Shown: piece by piece, positions 26,809 to 35,664 of the stretch
Position numbering within the stretch: position 1 is the stretch's first letter
Layout of the letters: every line of letters begins with the position of its first letter
Assembly (NCBI GenBank): GCA_947497295.1
Contig: CANMFU010000001.1
Location: forward strand, 434,001-498,000
DNA: 64,000 bases
Origin: an uncultured Roseovarius sp.
GTDB lineage: Bacteria; Pseudomonadota; Alphaproteobacteria; Rhodobacterales; Rhodobacteraceae
Reading direction: 5' to 3'
Position numbers and translations under genes: made by a program
Notes under the pieces: model-generated
What the model saw: only the letters and a program-made list of their open reading frames with translations
The model's database searches: none
What the model was told of the DNA's origin: nothing

Positions 26809-27975
26809 ATGACAGAAATGGTCTATGGATCGGCTCCCATTCGGGATGTCGAACCGATCCTTCCAAAATGGTGGCGGACGATCGACAAATGGTCGATCTC
26901 CTGTGTTCTGATCCTGTTCGGCATCGGATTGCTGCTGGGCTTTGCAGCTTCGCCGCCGCTGGCGGAAAAGAACGGTTTTGCGCCGTTTCACTACGTTCAA
27001 AGGCAGACATTTTTTGGCGGGATGGCGATGATCGCCATGCTGGCAACCTCGATGATGGGGCCGATGCTGGTGCGGCGTCTGGCTGTGATCGGGTTCCTGA
27101 TTTCACTGGCCGCTCTGATGATGCTACCATTTCTCGGCACTGACTTTGGCAAGGGCGCGGTGCGATGGTATTCGCTGGGATTTGCATCGGTGCAGCCATC
27201 CGAATTTCTCAAGCCCGGATTTGTTGTTGCCGCCGCGTGGATGATGGCGGCCAGCCGCGAGATCGGCGGGCCGCCGGGCATGAGCTGGTCGTTTGTTCTG
27301 ACCCTGATTATTGTCGCATTTCTGGCGCTTCAGCCCGATTTCGGGCAGGCGTCGCTGGTGTTGTTCGCGTGGGGCGTGATGTATTTTGTTGCCGGCGCGC
27401 CGATCCTGCTGCTGGCGGCGATGGCAGGGCTGGTGGTGCTGGGCGGATCGTTTGCCTACTCCAACTCGCAGCATTTTGCCCGCCGGATTGACGGGTTTCT
27501 GTCGCCGGATGTGGACCCTACGACGCAGCTGGGGTTTGCCACCAACGCCATTCAGGAGGGCGGATTTTTCGGGGTTGGCGTGGGCGAGGGCACTGTGAAG
27601 TGGTCGCTGCCGGACGCGCATACGGATTTTATCATCGCTGTCGCGGCCGAGGAATACGGGCTGGTTCTGGTGCTGATTGTCATCGCGCTCTACACTACGA
27701 TCGTGGTGCGTTCGATCATGCGTCTGATGCGCGAGCGGGATCCGTTTATTCGGCTGGCAGGTACCGGGCTGGCCTGCGCCTTTGGCGTGCAGGCGATGAT
27801 CAATATGGGCGTCGCTGTGCGGCTGCTGCCGGCCAAGGGCATGACGCTGCCTTTTGTCAGCTACGGCGGATCGTCGTTGATTGCCGGCGGGATCGCGGTG
27901 GGGATGCTGTTTGCGTTTACCCGGTCGCGTCCGCAAGGCGAGATTGGAGATATTCTGCGCGGGAGGGCAAGATGA
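26809..27975 (+). CDS. ftsW: Peptidoglycan glycosyltransferase FtsW
   Basis: A 388-residue SEDS-family membrane enzyme that polymerises septal glycan together with FtsI. Around ten membrane helices are visible, with [21 protein letters not shown], the QPDFGQ segment, and the late loop [19 protein letters not shown] that is diagnostic for FtsW/RodA. FtsW rather than RodA is called because murG overlaps its stop by 4 bases and ftsQAZ follow. It begins the second dcw block here, preceded by an unrelated divergent flavoprotein instead of murD. The ATG at 26809 has no strong Shine-Dalgarno; ATG 26818 is an alternative. Confidence 0.95.
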   Translation: MTEMVYGSAPIRDVEPILPKWWRTIDKWSISCVLILFGIGLLLGFAASPPLAEKNGFAPFHYVQRQTFFGGMAMIAMLATSMMGPMLVRRLAVIGFLISLAALMMLPFLGTDFGKGAVRWYSLGFASVQPSEFLKPGFVVAAAWMMAASREIGGPPGMSWSFVLTLIIVAFLALQPDFGQASLVLFAWGVMYFVAGAPILLLAAMAGLVVLGGSFAYSNSQHFARRIDGFLSPDVDPTTQLGFATNAIQEGGFFGVGVGEGTVKWSLPDAHTDFIIAVAAEEYGLVLVLIVIALYTTIVVRSIMRLMRERDPFIRLAGTGLACAFGVQAMINMGVAVRLLPAKGMTLPFVSYGGSSLIAGGIAVGMLFAFTRSRPQGEIGDILRGRAR

Positions 27976-29087
27976 CGGCACCCACGCCTTTGCTGTTGAT
28001 GGCCGCCGGCGGGACCGGCGGGCATATGTTTCCGGCGCAATCACTGGCCGAGCACATGCTGGCCAAGGGTTGGCGGGTGAAATTGGCAACAGACGCGCGC
28101 GGCGCGCGCTACACCGGCGCGTTTCCTGAGGGTGTTGAAATCACACAGATATCAAGCGGCACCTTCGCACGCGGCGGCGTCGTGGCCAAGGTGATGGCGC
28201 CCTTGCAGATCGCGGGCGGAACGCTTGCGGCGATCTGGGGCATGACGCGCGACAAGCCTGATGTCGTTATCGGCTTTGGCGGATATCCCAGTATTCCGGC
28301 GCTGTCGGCGGCATGGGTTTTGCGCAGGCCGCGCATGGTGCACGAGCAAAACGGCGTCTTGGGGCGCGTAAACGGTATCTTTGCGAAGCGCGTGGATGCT
28401 GTCGGCTGTGGCGTCTGGCCCACGCAGCTGCCGGAGGGAGTTGAAGGCTATCATATCGGCAATCCGGTGCGCGCTGCTGTGCTTGAGCGGGCGGGCGCGG
28501 GATATATCCCGCCGGGCGATTACCCGATGTCTATCCTCGTGATCGGCGGCAGCCAAGGCGCGCGCATCCTGAGCGACGTGGTCCCGCCTGCTATTGCCAG
28601 CCTGCCGATGGAGATGCTGGGCAACATCCGCGTCGCCCATCAGGCGCGCGGCGAGGATCTGCAGCGCGTTGCTGAATACTATGCCGAGCAGGGCATTGAT
28701 GCCGAAGTCGAGGAATTTTTCGACGACGTGCCGCGCCGTATGAGCGAGGCGCAGTTGATTATCAGCCGCGCTGGCGCGTCTTCGGTTGCGGATATTGCGG
28801 TGATCGGTCGGCCATCCATCTTGATCCCTTATGCGGCGGCGACCGGCGACCACCAGACGGCCAACGCGCAGGCACTGAAACAGGCCGGCGCGACGATTCT
28901 AGTGCCTGAAAGCCGACTGAGCCACGAGGCGCTGTCCGAGCAGATCGAGACCATCATCGGCAATCCGAGTGGCGCCGCACAGATGTCACGGGCCGCGTTG
29001 GGCAGTGCAATGCCAGACGCGACTGACAGGCTGGCCGAGATGGTGGAATGGTTGGCCGCGAACGCGGCGCAAAAAGGAACGACGTAG
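27972..29087 (+). CDS. murG: UDP-GlcNAc transferase MurG
   Basis: A 371-residue GT28 enzyme that adds GlcNAc to lipid I to make lipid II at the inner face of the membrane. The N-terminal glycine-rich loop is [20 protein letters not shown], the acceptor-side segment is [16 protein letters not shown], and the donor-side segments are [16 protein letters not shown] and [12 protein letters not shown]. The start overlaps the ftsW stop (ATGA), showing translational coupling, and murC starts at the base after its stop. Residue count is close to the family norm. Confidence 0.95.
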   Translation: MTAPTPLLLMAAGGTGGHMFPAQSLAEHMLAKGWRVKLATDARGARYTGAFPEGVEITQISSGTFARGGVVAKVMAPLQIAGGTLAAIWGMTRDKPDVVIGFGGYPSIPALSAAWVLRRPRMVHEQNGVLGRVNGIFAKRVDAVGCGVWPTQLPEGVEGYHIGNPVRAAVLERAGAGYIPPGDYPMSILVIGGSQGARILSDVVPPAIASLPMEMLGNIRVAHQARGEDLQRVAEYYAEQGIDAEVEEFFDDVPRRMSEAQLIISRAGASSVADIAVIGRPSILIPYAAATGDHQTANAQALKQAGATILVPESRLSHEALSEQIETIIGNPSGAAQMSRAALGSAMPDATDRLAEMVEWLAANAAQKGTT

Positions 29088-30503
29088 ATGAATTCAGCGG
29101 CCACGAAACTGCCCGGCGATGTCGGACCTATCCATTTTGTCGGGATCGGCGGCATCGGCATGTCGGGCATCGCGGAGGTGCTGCTGAACCATGGCTATAC
29201 CGTGCAGGGGTCGGACCTGAAACGCAGTCCCCTGACGGACCGGTTGGAGGCGCGCGGCGCGACGATTTTCGAAGGCCAGCGTGCCGAGAACCTTGAAGCG
29301 GCGGAGGTTGTCGTGATCTCGTCCGCGATCAAACCCGGCAATCCCGAACTGGACGAGGCGCGCACGCGTGGCCTTCCGGTGGTGCGCCGCGCCGAGATGC
29401 TGGCCGAACTGATGCGCCTGAAATCCAATATCGCGGTCGCCGGTACGCATGGCAAGACAACGACCACCACCATGGTTGCGGCGCTGCTGGATCACGGCAA
29501 GTTTGACCCGACCGTGGTGAACGGCGGCATCATACACGCCTATGGCAGCAATGCGCGCGTCGGAGGCGGCGAATGGATGGTCGTCGAGGCCGACGAAAGC
29601 GATGGCACCTTCAATCGCCTGCCGGCCACTATCGCGATCGTCACCAATATCGACCCCGAGCATATGGAGCATTGGGGCACTGAGGCAGCCCTGCACAAGG
29701 GCTTTGAGGATTTTGTCAGCAATATTCCGTTCTACGGCCTTGCGGTTTGCTGCACGGATGACCTGGATGTGCAGACGTTGGTTGGCAAAACCACGGACCG
29801 GCGTGTGATCACCTATGGCTTTAACGCGCAGGCCGATGTGCGGGCATTGAACCTGCGCTATGAGCGGGGCGTTGCGCATTTCGACATCGCGCTTCAGTCC
29901 GAAGGCAAGCGCATCGACGGCTGCACGCTGCCAATGCCGGGCGATCACAATGTCAGCAACGCGCTGAGCGCCGTCGCGGTGGCGCGGCATCTCGGCATGA
30001 AAACCGGCGAAATCCGCGAAGCGCTGGCCGCTTTTGGCGGGGTCAACCGTCGCTTTACCCGCGTGGGCGAAGTGGACGGCGTGACCATCATCGATGATTA
30101 CGGCCACCACCCGACCGAAATTCTGGCGGTGCTGAAGGCCGCGCGCCACGCGACGGAGGGTCGCGTCATCGCGGTGCATCAGCCACACCGTTACACCCGC
30201 CTGCATCATCATTTTGAGGAATTCTGCGCCTGCTTTAACGAGGCGGATGTCGTTGCCATCGCGCCTGTCTATGCGGCCGGAGAGGATCCGATTGAGGGCG
30301 CCAGCCAGGCCGATCTGGTCGCAGGATTGATCGACCGGGGGCATCGTGACGCACACGCCATCGCGGGGGAGGAAGATCTGGCAGATCTGGTGCGCACCCA
30401 TGCCCGGTCCGGTGATCTGGTGGTCTGCCTCGGCGCGGGCACGATCAGCGGCTGGGCCAATCGGCTGCCGGAGGCGTTGGCAATGGAACCGGAGGCTTTA
30501 TGA
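29088..30503 (+). CDS. murC: UDP-N-acetylmuramate--L-alanine ligase MurC
   Basis: A 471-residue Mur ligase that adds L-Ala to UDP-MurNAc using ATP. The nucleotide loop near the start is [17 protein letters not shown], the Mur ATP-binding P-loop is [16 protein letters not shown], and the C-terminal domain keeps [10 protein letters not shown] and HQPHRYTRL. The ATG follows directly after the murG TAG. Its stop overlaps the next small membrane gene by 4 bases, so the small genes are likely cotranscribed with the cell-wall genes. Confidence 0.96.
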   Translation: MNSAATKLPGDVGPIHFVGIGGIGMSGIAEVLLNHGYTVQGSDLKRSPLTDRLEARGATIFEGQRAENLEAAEVVVISSAIKPGNPELDEARTRGLPVVRRAEMLAELMRLKSNIAVAGTHGKTTTTTMVAALLDHGKFDPTVVNGGIIHAYGSNARVGGGEWMVVEADESDGTFNRLPATIAIVTNIDPEHMEHWGTEAALHKGFEDFVSNIPFYGLAVCCTDDLDVQTLVGKTTDRRVITYGFNAQADVRALNLRYERGVAHFDIALQSEGKRIDGCTLPMPGDHNVSNALSAVAVARHLGMKTGEIREALAAFGGVNRRFTRVGEVDGVTIIDDYGHHPTEILAVLKAARHATEGRVIAVHQPHRYTRLHHHFEEFCACFNEADVVAIAPVYAAGEDPIEGASQADLVAGLIDRGHRDAHAIAGEEDLADLVRTHARSGDLVVCLGAGTISGWANRLPEALAMEPEAL

Positions 30504-30775
30504 TCAAAGAGCATATCGTTCCGGCCGGACTCAGCGATTCTCTGGGTGTTTTTCCATGTCGCATCGGGCTGATGTTGCTTGGTGCCGCGATCGCGGTGTT
30601 GTGGAGCGTCAATCATTTCCACCCAGTCTCCGAGCCTGCCACCGGATGGTCGACGGTATTTGCCGTCATGCTCTTCATGTTGCCAATCATTGCGGCGTCA
30701 TATGCCGCGACATTCGCTTTGCGATGTTTCTACCTGCGGCAGATGATTGCTGGCGGAAAAGGAGGGATGATCTGA
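30500..30775 (+). CDS. Small membrane protein in the mur operon, unknown function
   Basis: A 91-residue protein with two predicted membrane helices, about residues 20-38 ([18 protein letters not shown]) and 50-72 ([20 protein letters not shown]). The start ATGA overlaps the murC stop, and the stop overlaps the next start by one base (TGATG), so translation is tightly coupled on both sides. I do not recognise the family. Its fixed place between murC and the DUF2484 gene suggests an envelope-related role, but this is inference from position only. Confidence 0.7.
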   Translation: MIKEHIVPAGLSDSLGVFPCRIGLMLLGAAIAVLWSVNHFHPVSEPATGWSTVFAVMLFMLPIIAASYAATFALRCFYLRQMIAGGKGGMI

Positions 30776-31035
30776 TGCCAATGTCGCTGATACTTGCGTC
30801 GCTTTGGGCGCTTTGCGCAAACCTGCTGGCGATGACGCCCAGCCGCGATCATCATTGGCGCGCGGCATACATTCTGGTAGCCGTGGGCATCCCGATATTG
30901 GGATATGTGACGTGGCAGACGGGGCCGTGGATCGGGCTTCTGTGCCTTGTGGCGGCTATGTCGATCCTGCGCTGGCCAGTGATATATCTCTGGCGCTGGC
31001 TGCGCGGCCCGCGCCAGGAATTGGCCGAGGATTGA
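30775..31035 (+). CDS. DUF2484-family membrane protein
   Basis: An 86-residue protein matching the DUF2484 family, seen in Rhodobacteraceae beside murB. Family landmarks are LASLWALCANLLAMTPSRDHHWR, here seen as SLWALCANLLAM then SRDHHWRAAYIL, and the C-terminal RWPVIYLWRWLRG. It has two to three short membrane helices. The start overlaps the previous stop by one base, and GGAGGG lies about 7 bases upstream. The function is unknown; conserved linkage to murC and murB implies cell-wall synthesis or division. Confidence 0.85.
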   Translation: MPMSLILASLWALCANLLAMTPSRDHHWRAAYILVAVGIPILGYVTWQTGPWIGLLCLVAAMSILRWPVIYLWRWLRGPRQELAED

Positions 31036-31090
31036 GCGCGGCAGATACGGGTGTTACCACCCGTCCAACGACTGGCAAGAGGACCGGCAT

Positions 31091-31372
31091 ATGACTTCGA
31101 ACGCGGCAGTGCTATTCACCGTTATGGCGGCGGCGTTCTGCGTTGGAGTTGCGGTTTTCTTTCGGATCAGCGCGCGGCGGTCGCTGCGATCGGCAGGTGT
31201 CCGATGGCTGATCCTTACGACGTTTGTTCTGGCGCTTGGTGTGATGTCTGGCCCGCTAGGCTTGCCAGCCAATGGCGTGATCTTTACCGGCCTCATCCTG
31301 CCTATCTGGGCCGTTGGCGGACTTCTGGGCCTGATCATAGCGGCGATCCGCCCGGGGAAGCCCAAGCAGTGA
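31091..31372 (+). CDS. Small membrane protein upstream of murB, unknown function
   Basis: A 93-residue protein with an N-terminal helix ([19 protein letters not shown]), a basic loop ([15 protein letters not shown]) and two more hydrophobic stretches to residue 85, so three membrane passes are likely. AGAGGA lies about 8 bases before the ATG. Its stop falls just before, or overlaps by 4 bases, the possible murB starts. I do not recognise a named family. It is the third small membrane gene between murC and murB. Confidence 0.7.
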   Translation: MTSNAAVLFTVMAAAFCVGVAVFFRISARRSLRSAGVRWLILTTFVLALGVMSGPLGLPANGVIFTGLILPIWAVGGLLGLIIAAIRPGKPKQ

Positions 31373-31380
31373 GCGCGCAG

Positions 31381-32295
31381 ATGCCAAAGGTGCGCGGCAC
31401 GTTGACGCCGCAGCGCGCGCTTGCGGATTTGACGTGGCTGCGTGTGGGCGGACCTGCCGACTGGCTGTTTCAACCGGCGGATGAGGCGGATCTTGCGGCT
31501 TTCCTGGCGGCGCTTGATCCATCGGTGCAAGTTTTCCCGATGGGTGTGGGCAGCAATCTGATCGTACGCGATGGCGGTATCCGTGCCGTCGTCATCCGCC
31601 TTGGGCGCGGCTTCAACAGCATTGAGGTAGAGGGTAACCGCGTGACCGCAGGCGCGGCTGCGCTGGATGCGCATGTGGCAAAACGGGCGGCGGCAGCGGG
31701 GGTCGATCTGACGTTTCTGCGCACAATCCCGGGCGCTATCGGCGGCGCCTTGCGCATGAATGCAGGTTGTTATGGCACTTACACGGCGGATGTTTTCGTA
31801 TCCGCCCGCGCGATAACCCGACAGGGCGAGATCGTGACGCTGACCGCCCAGAACCTGAATTTTCGCTATCGCCAGACCGACCTGCCGGCGGGCTGGGTGC
31901 TGATCTCGGCGGTTCTGCAAGGCCCTGCCGCCGATCCTGCGGCGTTGGATCTGCGCATGGCCGAACAGCTGAAAAAACGGGACGACACGCAGCCGACCAA
32001 GGACCGCAGCGCCGGCAGCACCTTTCGTAATCCGGCGGGTTTCAGCAGCACCGGACAGGTGGGCGACACGCACGAATTAAAGGCGTGGAAGGTGATTGAC
32101 GATGCCGGAATGCGCGGCGCCGCGCGCGGCGGGGCGCAGATGAGCCCCAAACATTCCAACTTTCTGGTCAATACAGGAGGCGCCACAGCCGCCGATCTGG
32201 AAGGATTGGGTGAAGAAGTAAGAAAAAGGGTTTATCAAACCAGCGCAATAGAGTTAGAGTGGGAAATCATGAGGGTCGGCGAACCGGCCCCGTGA
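31381..32295 (+). CDS. murB: UDP-N-acetylenolpyruvoylglucosamine reductase MurB
   Basis: A 304-residue FAD enzyme that reduces enolpyruvyl-UDP-GlcNAc to UDP-MurNAc. FAD contacts are in [13 protein letters not shown] and [17 protein letters not shown]. The catalytic Ser is in AGSTFRNP and a conserved Glu-side segment is HSNFLVN, the arrangement of type II MurB. ATG 31381 has a weak ribosome site; GTG 31369, overlapping the upstream stop as GTGA with GGGGAAG 10 bases before it, is a credible alternative adding four residues. It is followed by an 82-base gap with repeats before ddl. Confidence 0.94.
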   Translation: MPKVRGTLTPQRALADLTWLRVGGPADWLFQPADEADLAAFLAALDPSVQVFPMGVGSNLIVRDGGIRAVVIRLGRGFNSIEVEGNRVTAGAAALDAHVAKRAAAAGVDLTFLRTIPGAIGGALRMNAGCYGTYTADVFVSARAITRQGEIVTLTAQNLNFRYRQTDLPAGWVLISAVLQGPAADPAALDLRMAEQLKKRDDTQPTKDRSAGSTFRNPAGFSSTGQVGDTHELKAWKVIDDAGMRGAARGGAQMSPKHSNFLVNTGGATAADLEGLGEEVRKRVYQTSAIELEWEIMRVGEPAP

Positions 32296-32312
32296 CCGGG
32301 TAGAGCACCCAT

Positions 32313-32358
32313 ACGACCAAAAAATAGACGACCAAAAAAACAGGGCCGAAAACGGTCC
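32313..32358. repeat. Short tandem repeat plus hairpin between murB and ddl
   Basis: ACGACCAAAAAA occurs twice with a period of 15 bases (32313-32324 and 32328-32339). Next comes a hairpin GGGCCG-AAAA-CGGTCC (32343-32358) that ends 19 bases before the ddl GTG start. It could affect ddl translation or be a weak internal processing site. Confidence 0.5.
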
Positions 32359-32377
32359 GGGACATTGAGGCAGATCG

Positions 32378-33298
32378 GTGGTTGGTTCGAGCAGAACAAA
32401 CCCCAAAGTTGCGGTGATAATGGGCGGCCCGTCAGCAGAGCGCGACGTGTCGCTGTCCTCTGGACGCGAGTGCGCCACCGCGCTGAGGGATGAAGGCTAT
32501 GACGTGGTCGAGGTCGATGCAGGCCCCGACCTTGCGCAGAAGCTGTCGGAAATTTCGCCTGATGTGGTCTTCAACGCCCTGCACGGTCGCTGGGGAGAAG
32601 ACGGCTGCGTGCAAGGCATGCTGGAATGGCTGCGCATCCCGTATACCCATTCGGGAGTTCTGTCTTCAGCACTTGCGATGGACAAAGAAGCGACCAAATC
32701 GATCTACCGCGCTGCTGGTCTGCCCGTCGTGCCCAGCATCATTGCCAACCGCGACGATGTGCGCGCGCAGCACCCCATGCAGCCGCCCTATGTGGTAAAG
32801 CCCTATAACGAGGGCTCTTCGGTCGGCGTTTATATCGTGCATGAGGCGGCAAACGCACCTGCGCAGTTGTCGGATGATATGCCCGAACGTGTGATGGTCG
32901 AGGCCTACGCGCCGGGCCGCGAACTGACCACCACTGTCGTTGGCGACCGGGCGCTGACGGTGACTGACATCATCACCGATGGCTGGTACGATTATTCGGC
33001 GAAATACGAGGTTGGCGGATCGCGCCACGTCGTGCCCGCCGATATCCCGCAGGACATTTTTGATCTGTGCATGGACTATGCGTTGCGCGCCCATGTGGCG
33101 CTGGGGTGCCGGGGCGTCAGCCGCACAGATTTCCGCTGGGACGAGGCGCGCGGCGCTGCGGGCCTGATCCTGCTTGAGACGAATACGCAGCCCGGTATGA
33201 CGCCCACATCGCTAAGCCCCGAACAGGCGCAAGCGGTCGGTATGACGTTTGGCAAGCTCTGCCGCTGGATGGTCGAGGATGCATCATGGGGCAGGTGA
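32378..33298 (+). CDS. ddl: D-alanine--D-alanine ligase
   Basis: A 306-residue ATP-grasp ligase that joins two D-Ala for the peptidoglycan stem. Diagnostic parts are AVIMGGPSAERDVSLSSG, VFNALHGRWGEDGCVQG, the ATP-grasp loop YVVKPYNEGSSVGVYI and the metal site ILLETNTQPGMT. Translation appears to begin at GTG 32378: GAGG lies 7 bases upstream, an in-frame TGA lies 12 bases upstream, and no ATG fits. Its last 13 bases overlap the ftsQ start. Length is typical. Confidence 0.95.
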   Translation: MVGSSRTNPKVAVIMGGPSAERDVSLSSGRECATALRDEGYDVVEVDAGPDLAQKLSEISPDVVFNALHGRWGEDGCVQGMLEWLRIPYTHSGVLSSALAMDKEATKSIYRAAGLPVVPSIIANRDDVRAQHPMQPPYVVKPYNEGSSVGVYIVHEAANAPAQLSDDMPERVMVEAYAPGRELTTTVVGDRALTVTDIITDGWYDYSAKYEVGGSRHVVPADIPQDIFDLCMDYALRAHVALGCRGVSRTDFRWDEARGAAGLILLETNTQPGMTPTSLSPEQAQAVGMTFGKLCRWMVEDASWGR

Positions 33299-34161
33299 GC
33301 GCGCGCAATGATCCGGCGCCGTCGCGCTGGTCCTATCGGATGCAGCGGGTGCTGCTGACGCCTATGTACCGCCGTCTTTTGCGTTTTGGCGTGCCGTTCT
33401 GCCTGACATTCGGAACGGCGTCCTGGTACCTGTCTGATCCGGCGGTTCAGCAGCGCATGATCCAGACCTATCAAAGTGTGCGCGAGCAAATCCAGACACG
33501 TCCCGAATTCATGGTCAAGCTTCTGGCGATCGAGGGCGCCAGCCCGCGCACTGCCGAGGATGTGCGCGACAGCTTTGGCTATGTTCTTCCGCTCAGCTCG
33601 TTCGATATGGATCTGGAGGCCGTGCGCGCCGCGATCGAGGATATTCCAGCCGTTGCCAGTGCCGCGGTGCGCGTGCGTCAGGGCGGCGTGCTGGAGGTGC
33701 GGGTGCATGAACGCCAGCCCGCTGCGCTGCTGCGTGTGCCCAAGGGGCTGATTGTGATTGATGGCGAGGGCGTCGCGCTGGACGCAGTTGCGCACCGGGC
33801 CGAACGCGCCAAGCTGCTGGTTTTGACAGGCGACGGCGCGCAGGATGCGGTGCCTGAGGCGTTGGCGATCCACGCGGCTGCCGGCCCGCTTGCGCCGCGT
33901 CTGCGCGGACTCGTGCGGATAGGCGCGCGGCGCTGGGATCTGGCACTGGACCGCGGCCAGCGCATCCTTTTGCCAGAGGTGGATCCGGTTCGGGCGCTGG
34001 AGCGCGTGATCGTGCTTAACGAGGCGCAGGCGATGCTGGAGCGCGACATTGGAACCGTAGATATGCGGCTGGCCGACCGGCCAACGCTGAGAATGAATGA
34101 GCCCGCCAGCCAGGAATGGTGGCGCGTGCGGAACTCGAGTGCAGGGACGAGTGCAGAATGA
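33286..34161 (+). CDS. ftsQ: Cell division protein FtsQ
   Basis: A 291-residue divisome protein. It has a basic cytoplasmic tail (about 1-35), one membrane helix (FGVPFCLTFGTASWYL), then a periplasmic POTRA domain (VKLLAIEGASPRTAEDV) and the FtsQ/DivIB beta domain (MDLEAVRAAIEDIPAVASAAVRV). It links FtsL and FtsB to FtsK, FtsW and FtsI. It overlaps ddl by 13 bases and ftsA by 4, so expression is strongly coupled. FtsB is not encoded nearby, as is usual in this group. Confidence 0.93.
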   Translation: MGQVSARNDPAPSRWSYRMQRVLLTPMYRRLLRFGVPFCLTFGTASWYLSDPAVQQRMIQTYQSVREQIQTRPEFMVKLLAIEGASPRTAEDVRDSFGYVLPLSSFDMDLEAVRAAIEDIPAVASAAVRVRQGGVLEVRVHERQPAALLRVPKGLIVIDGEGVALDAVAHRAERAKLLVLTGDGAQDAVPEALAIHAAAGPLAPRLRGLVRIGARRWDLALDRGQRILLPEVDPVRALERVIVLNEAQAMLERDIGTVDMRLADRPTLRMNEPASQEWWRVRNSSAGTSAE

Positions 34162-35492
34162 TCGAACTATATGAATCCCAACGCGCAATGCGCAACATGC
34201 GACGGGCCGCCATGCAGCGCGGCGTCGTGGCCGTTTTGGATGTGGGCACCTCCAAGATTGCGTGCCTCGTGCTGCGGTTTGACGGCAGCGATCGGCGCGA
34301 TGGTGACAGCGGCATCGGCACCATGGCCGGGCAGGCGGGTTTCCGGGTGATCGGCGCCGCGACCACGCGTTCGCGCGGCGTGCGCTTTGGCGAGATTGAG
34401 GCGATGGGCGAGACCGAGCGCGCCATTCGCACCTCGGTTCAGGCCGCGCAGAAGATGGCGAACATCCGCGTCGATCATGTCATCGCATGTTTTTCCGGCG
34501 CCGAGCCTCGTAGCTACGGCTTGGCCGGTCAGGTCGAACTGGAGGGCCATATGGTGTCGGAGCAGGACGTCAGCCGCGTTCTGTCAGCCTGCGAAGTGCC
34601 TGATTTCGGTTATGGCCGCGAGGTGTTGCACGCGCAGCCGGTGAACTTTGCGCTGGACCACCGGTCTGGTCTGATTGATCCGCGCGGGCAGATGGGCAAT
34701 GCGCTCAGCACCGATCTGCACATGCTGACCGTCGACAGCGCACCGATCCAGAACCTGGCCCATTGCGTCAAACGCTGTGATCTGGAGCTGGCCGGCATCG
34801 CCAGCTCGGCCTATGTGGCCGGCGTTTCGTCGCTGGTCGAGGATGAGCAGGAACTGGGCGCTGCTTGCATTGATCTGGGCGGCGGCAGCGCCGGCATCTC
34901 GATCTTTATCAAAAAGCACATGATCTACTGCGACAGCGTGCGCATGGGCGGCGAGCATGTGACCTCGGATATTTCCATGGGTCTGCAGGTGCCGACGGCC
35001 ATAGCGGAGCGTATCAAGACATTTTATGGCGGCGTCGTCGCAACCGGCATGGACGACCGCGAAATGATCGAGATAAACAGCGACACCGGCGACTGGGACC
35101 ATGACCGGCGCAGCGTCAGCCGCGCCGAGCTGATCGGCATCATGCGACCTCGCGTCGAGGAAATTCTGGAAGAGGTCCGCGCCCGCCTGGACGCCGCCGG
35201 CTTTGATTGCCTGCCCAGCCAGCAGATCGTCCTGACAGGGGGCGGCAGCCAGATCCCCGGCCTTGATGGGCTGGCCAGCCGTATTCTGGGCCAGCAGGTG
35301 CGTCTGGGGCGCCCCTTGCGTGTGCATGGATTGCCGCAGGCCGCCACCGGCGCGGGATTTGCCAGCGCGGTCGGCATGTGCCTCTTTGCGGCGAACCCGC
35401 AGGACGAATGGTGGGACTTCGAATTGCCGGTCGATCGCTATCCGGCACGGTCGCTGAAGCGGGCTGTGAAATGGTTCCGTGACAACTGGTGA
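34158..35492 (+). CDS. ftsA: Cell division protein FtsA
   Basis: A 444-residue actin-like ATPase that tethers FtsZ to the membrane. The phosphate-1 loop is AVLDVGTSKIACLVL, the adenosine side is IVLTGGGSQIPGLDGLA, and IDLGGGSAGISIF is the phosphate-2 loop. The C-terminus PARSLKRAVKWFRDNW is an amphipathic membrane-targeting helix. ATG 34158 overlaps the ftsQ stop (ATGA); the upstream in-frame ATG at 34116 lies inside ftsQ and is not favoured. The gene has about 15 residues before the first strand, longer than in E. coli. Confidence 0.95.
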   Translation: MIELYESQRAMRNMRRAAMQRGVVAVLDVGTSKIACLVLRFDGSDRRDGDSGIGTMAGQAGFRVIGAATTRSRGVRFGEIEAMGETERAIRTSVQAAQKMANIRVDHVIACFSGAEPRSYGLAGQVELEGHMVSEQDVSRVLSACEVPDFGYGREVLHAQPVNFALDHRSGLIDPRGQMGNALSTDLHMLTVDSAPIQNLAHCVKRCDLELAGIASSAYVAGVSSLVEDEQELGAACIDLGGGSAGISIFIKKHMIYCDSVRMGGEHVTSDISMGLQVPTAIAERIKTFYGGVVATGMDDREMIEINSDTGDWDHDRRSVSRAELIGIMRPRVEEILEEVRARLDAAGFDCLPSQQIVLTGGGSQIPGLDGLASRILGQQVRLGRPLRVHGLPQAATGAGFASAVGMCLFAANPQDEWWDFELPVDRYPARSLKRAVKWFRDNW

Positions 35493-35664
35493 CCCAAGAT
35501 GCGGTGCCATCGGCGAAATCCCGCGAAGAGGGATGAAAAAACGTCTATATCTGGTGGTTCCACGCTGTTTTTTAGGTGACGATCCGGGTATATCCCGGTA
35601 ACAATGCAAATTAAGGCAGAAAAATGGCCCGCGAATGTGGGCGCAAGCACAGGCGGACAGAGCA
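35493..35664. promoter_or_regulatory. ftsA-ftsZ intergenic region with inverted repeat
   Basis: This 172-base gap breaks an otherwise overlapping gene string, so a separate ftsZ promoter is likely. It holds CCGGG-TATAT-CCCGG at 35584-35598, a perfect 5-base inverted repeat 66 bases before the ftsZ ATG. No convincing -35/-10 pair or CtrA box was identified by eye. Confidence 0.45.
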
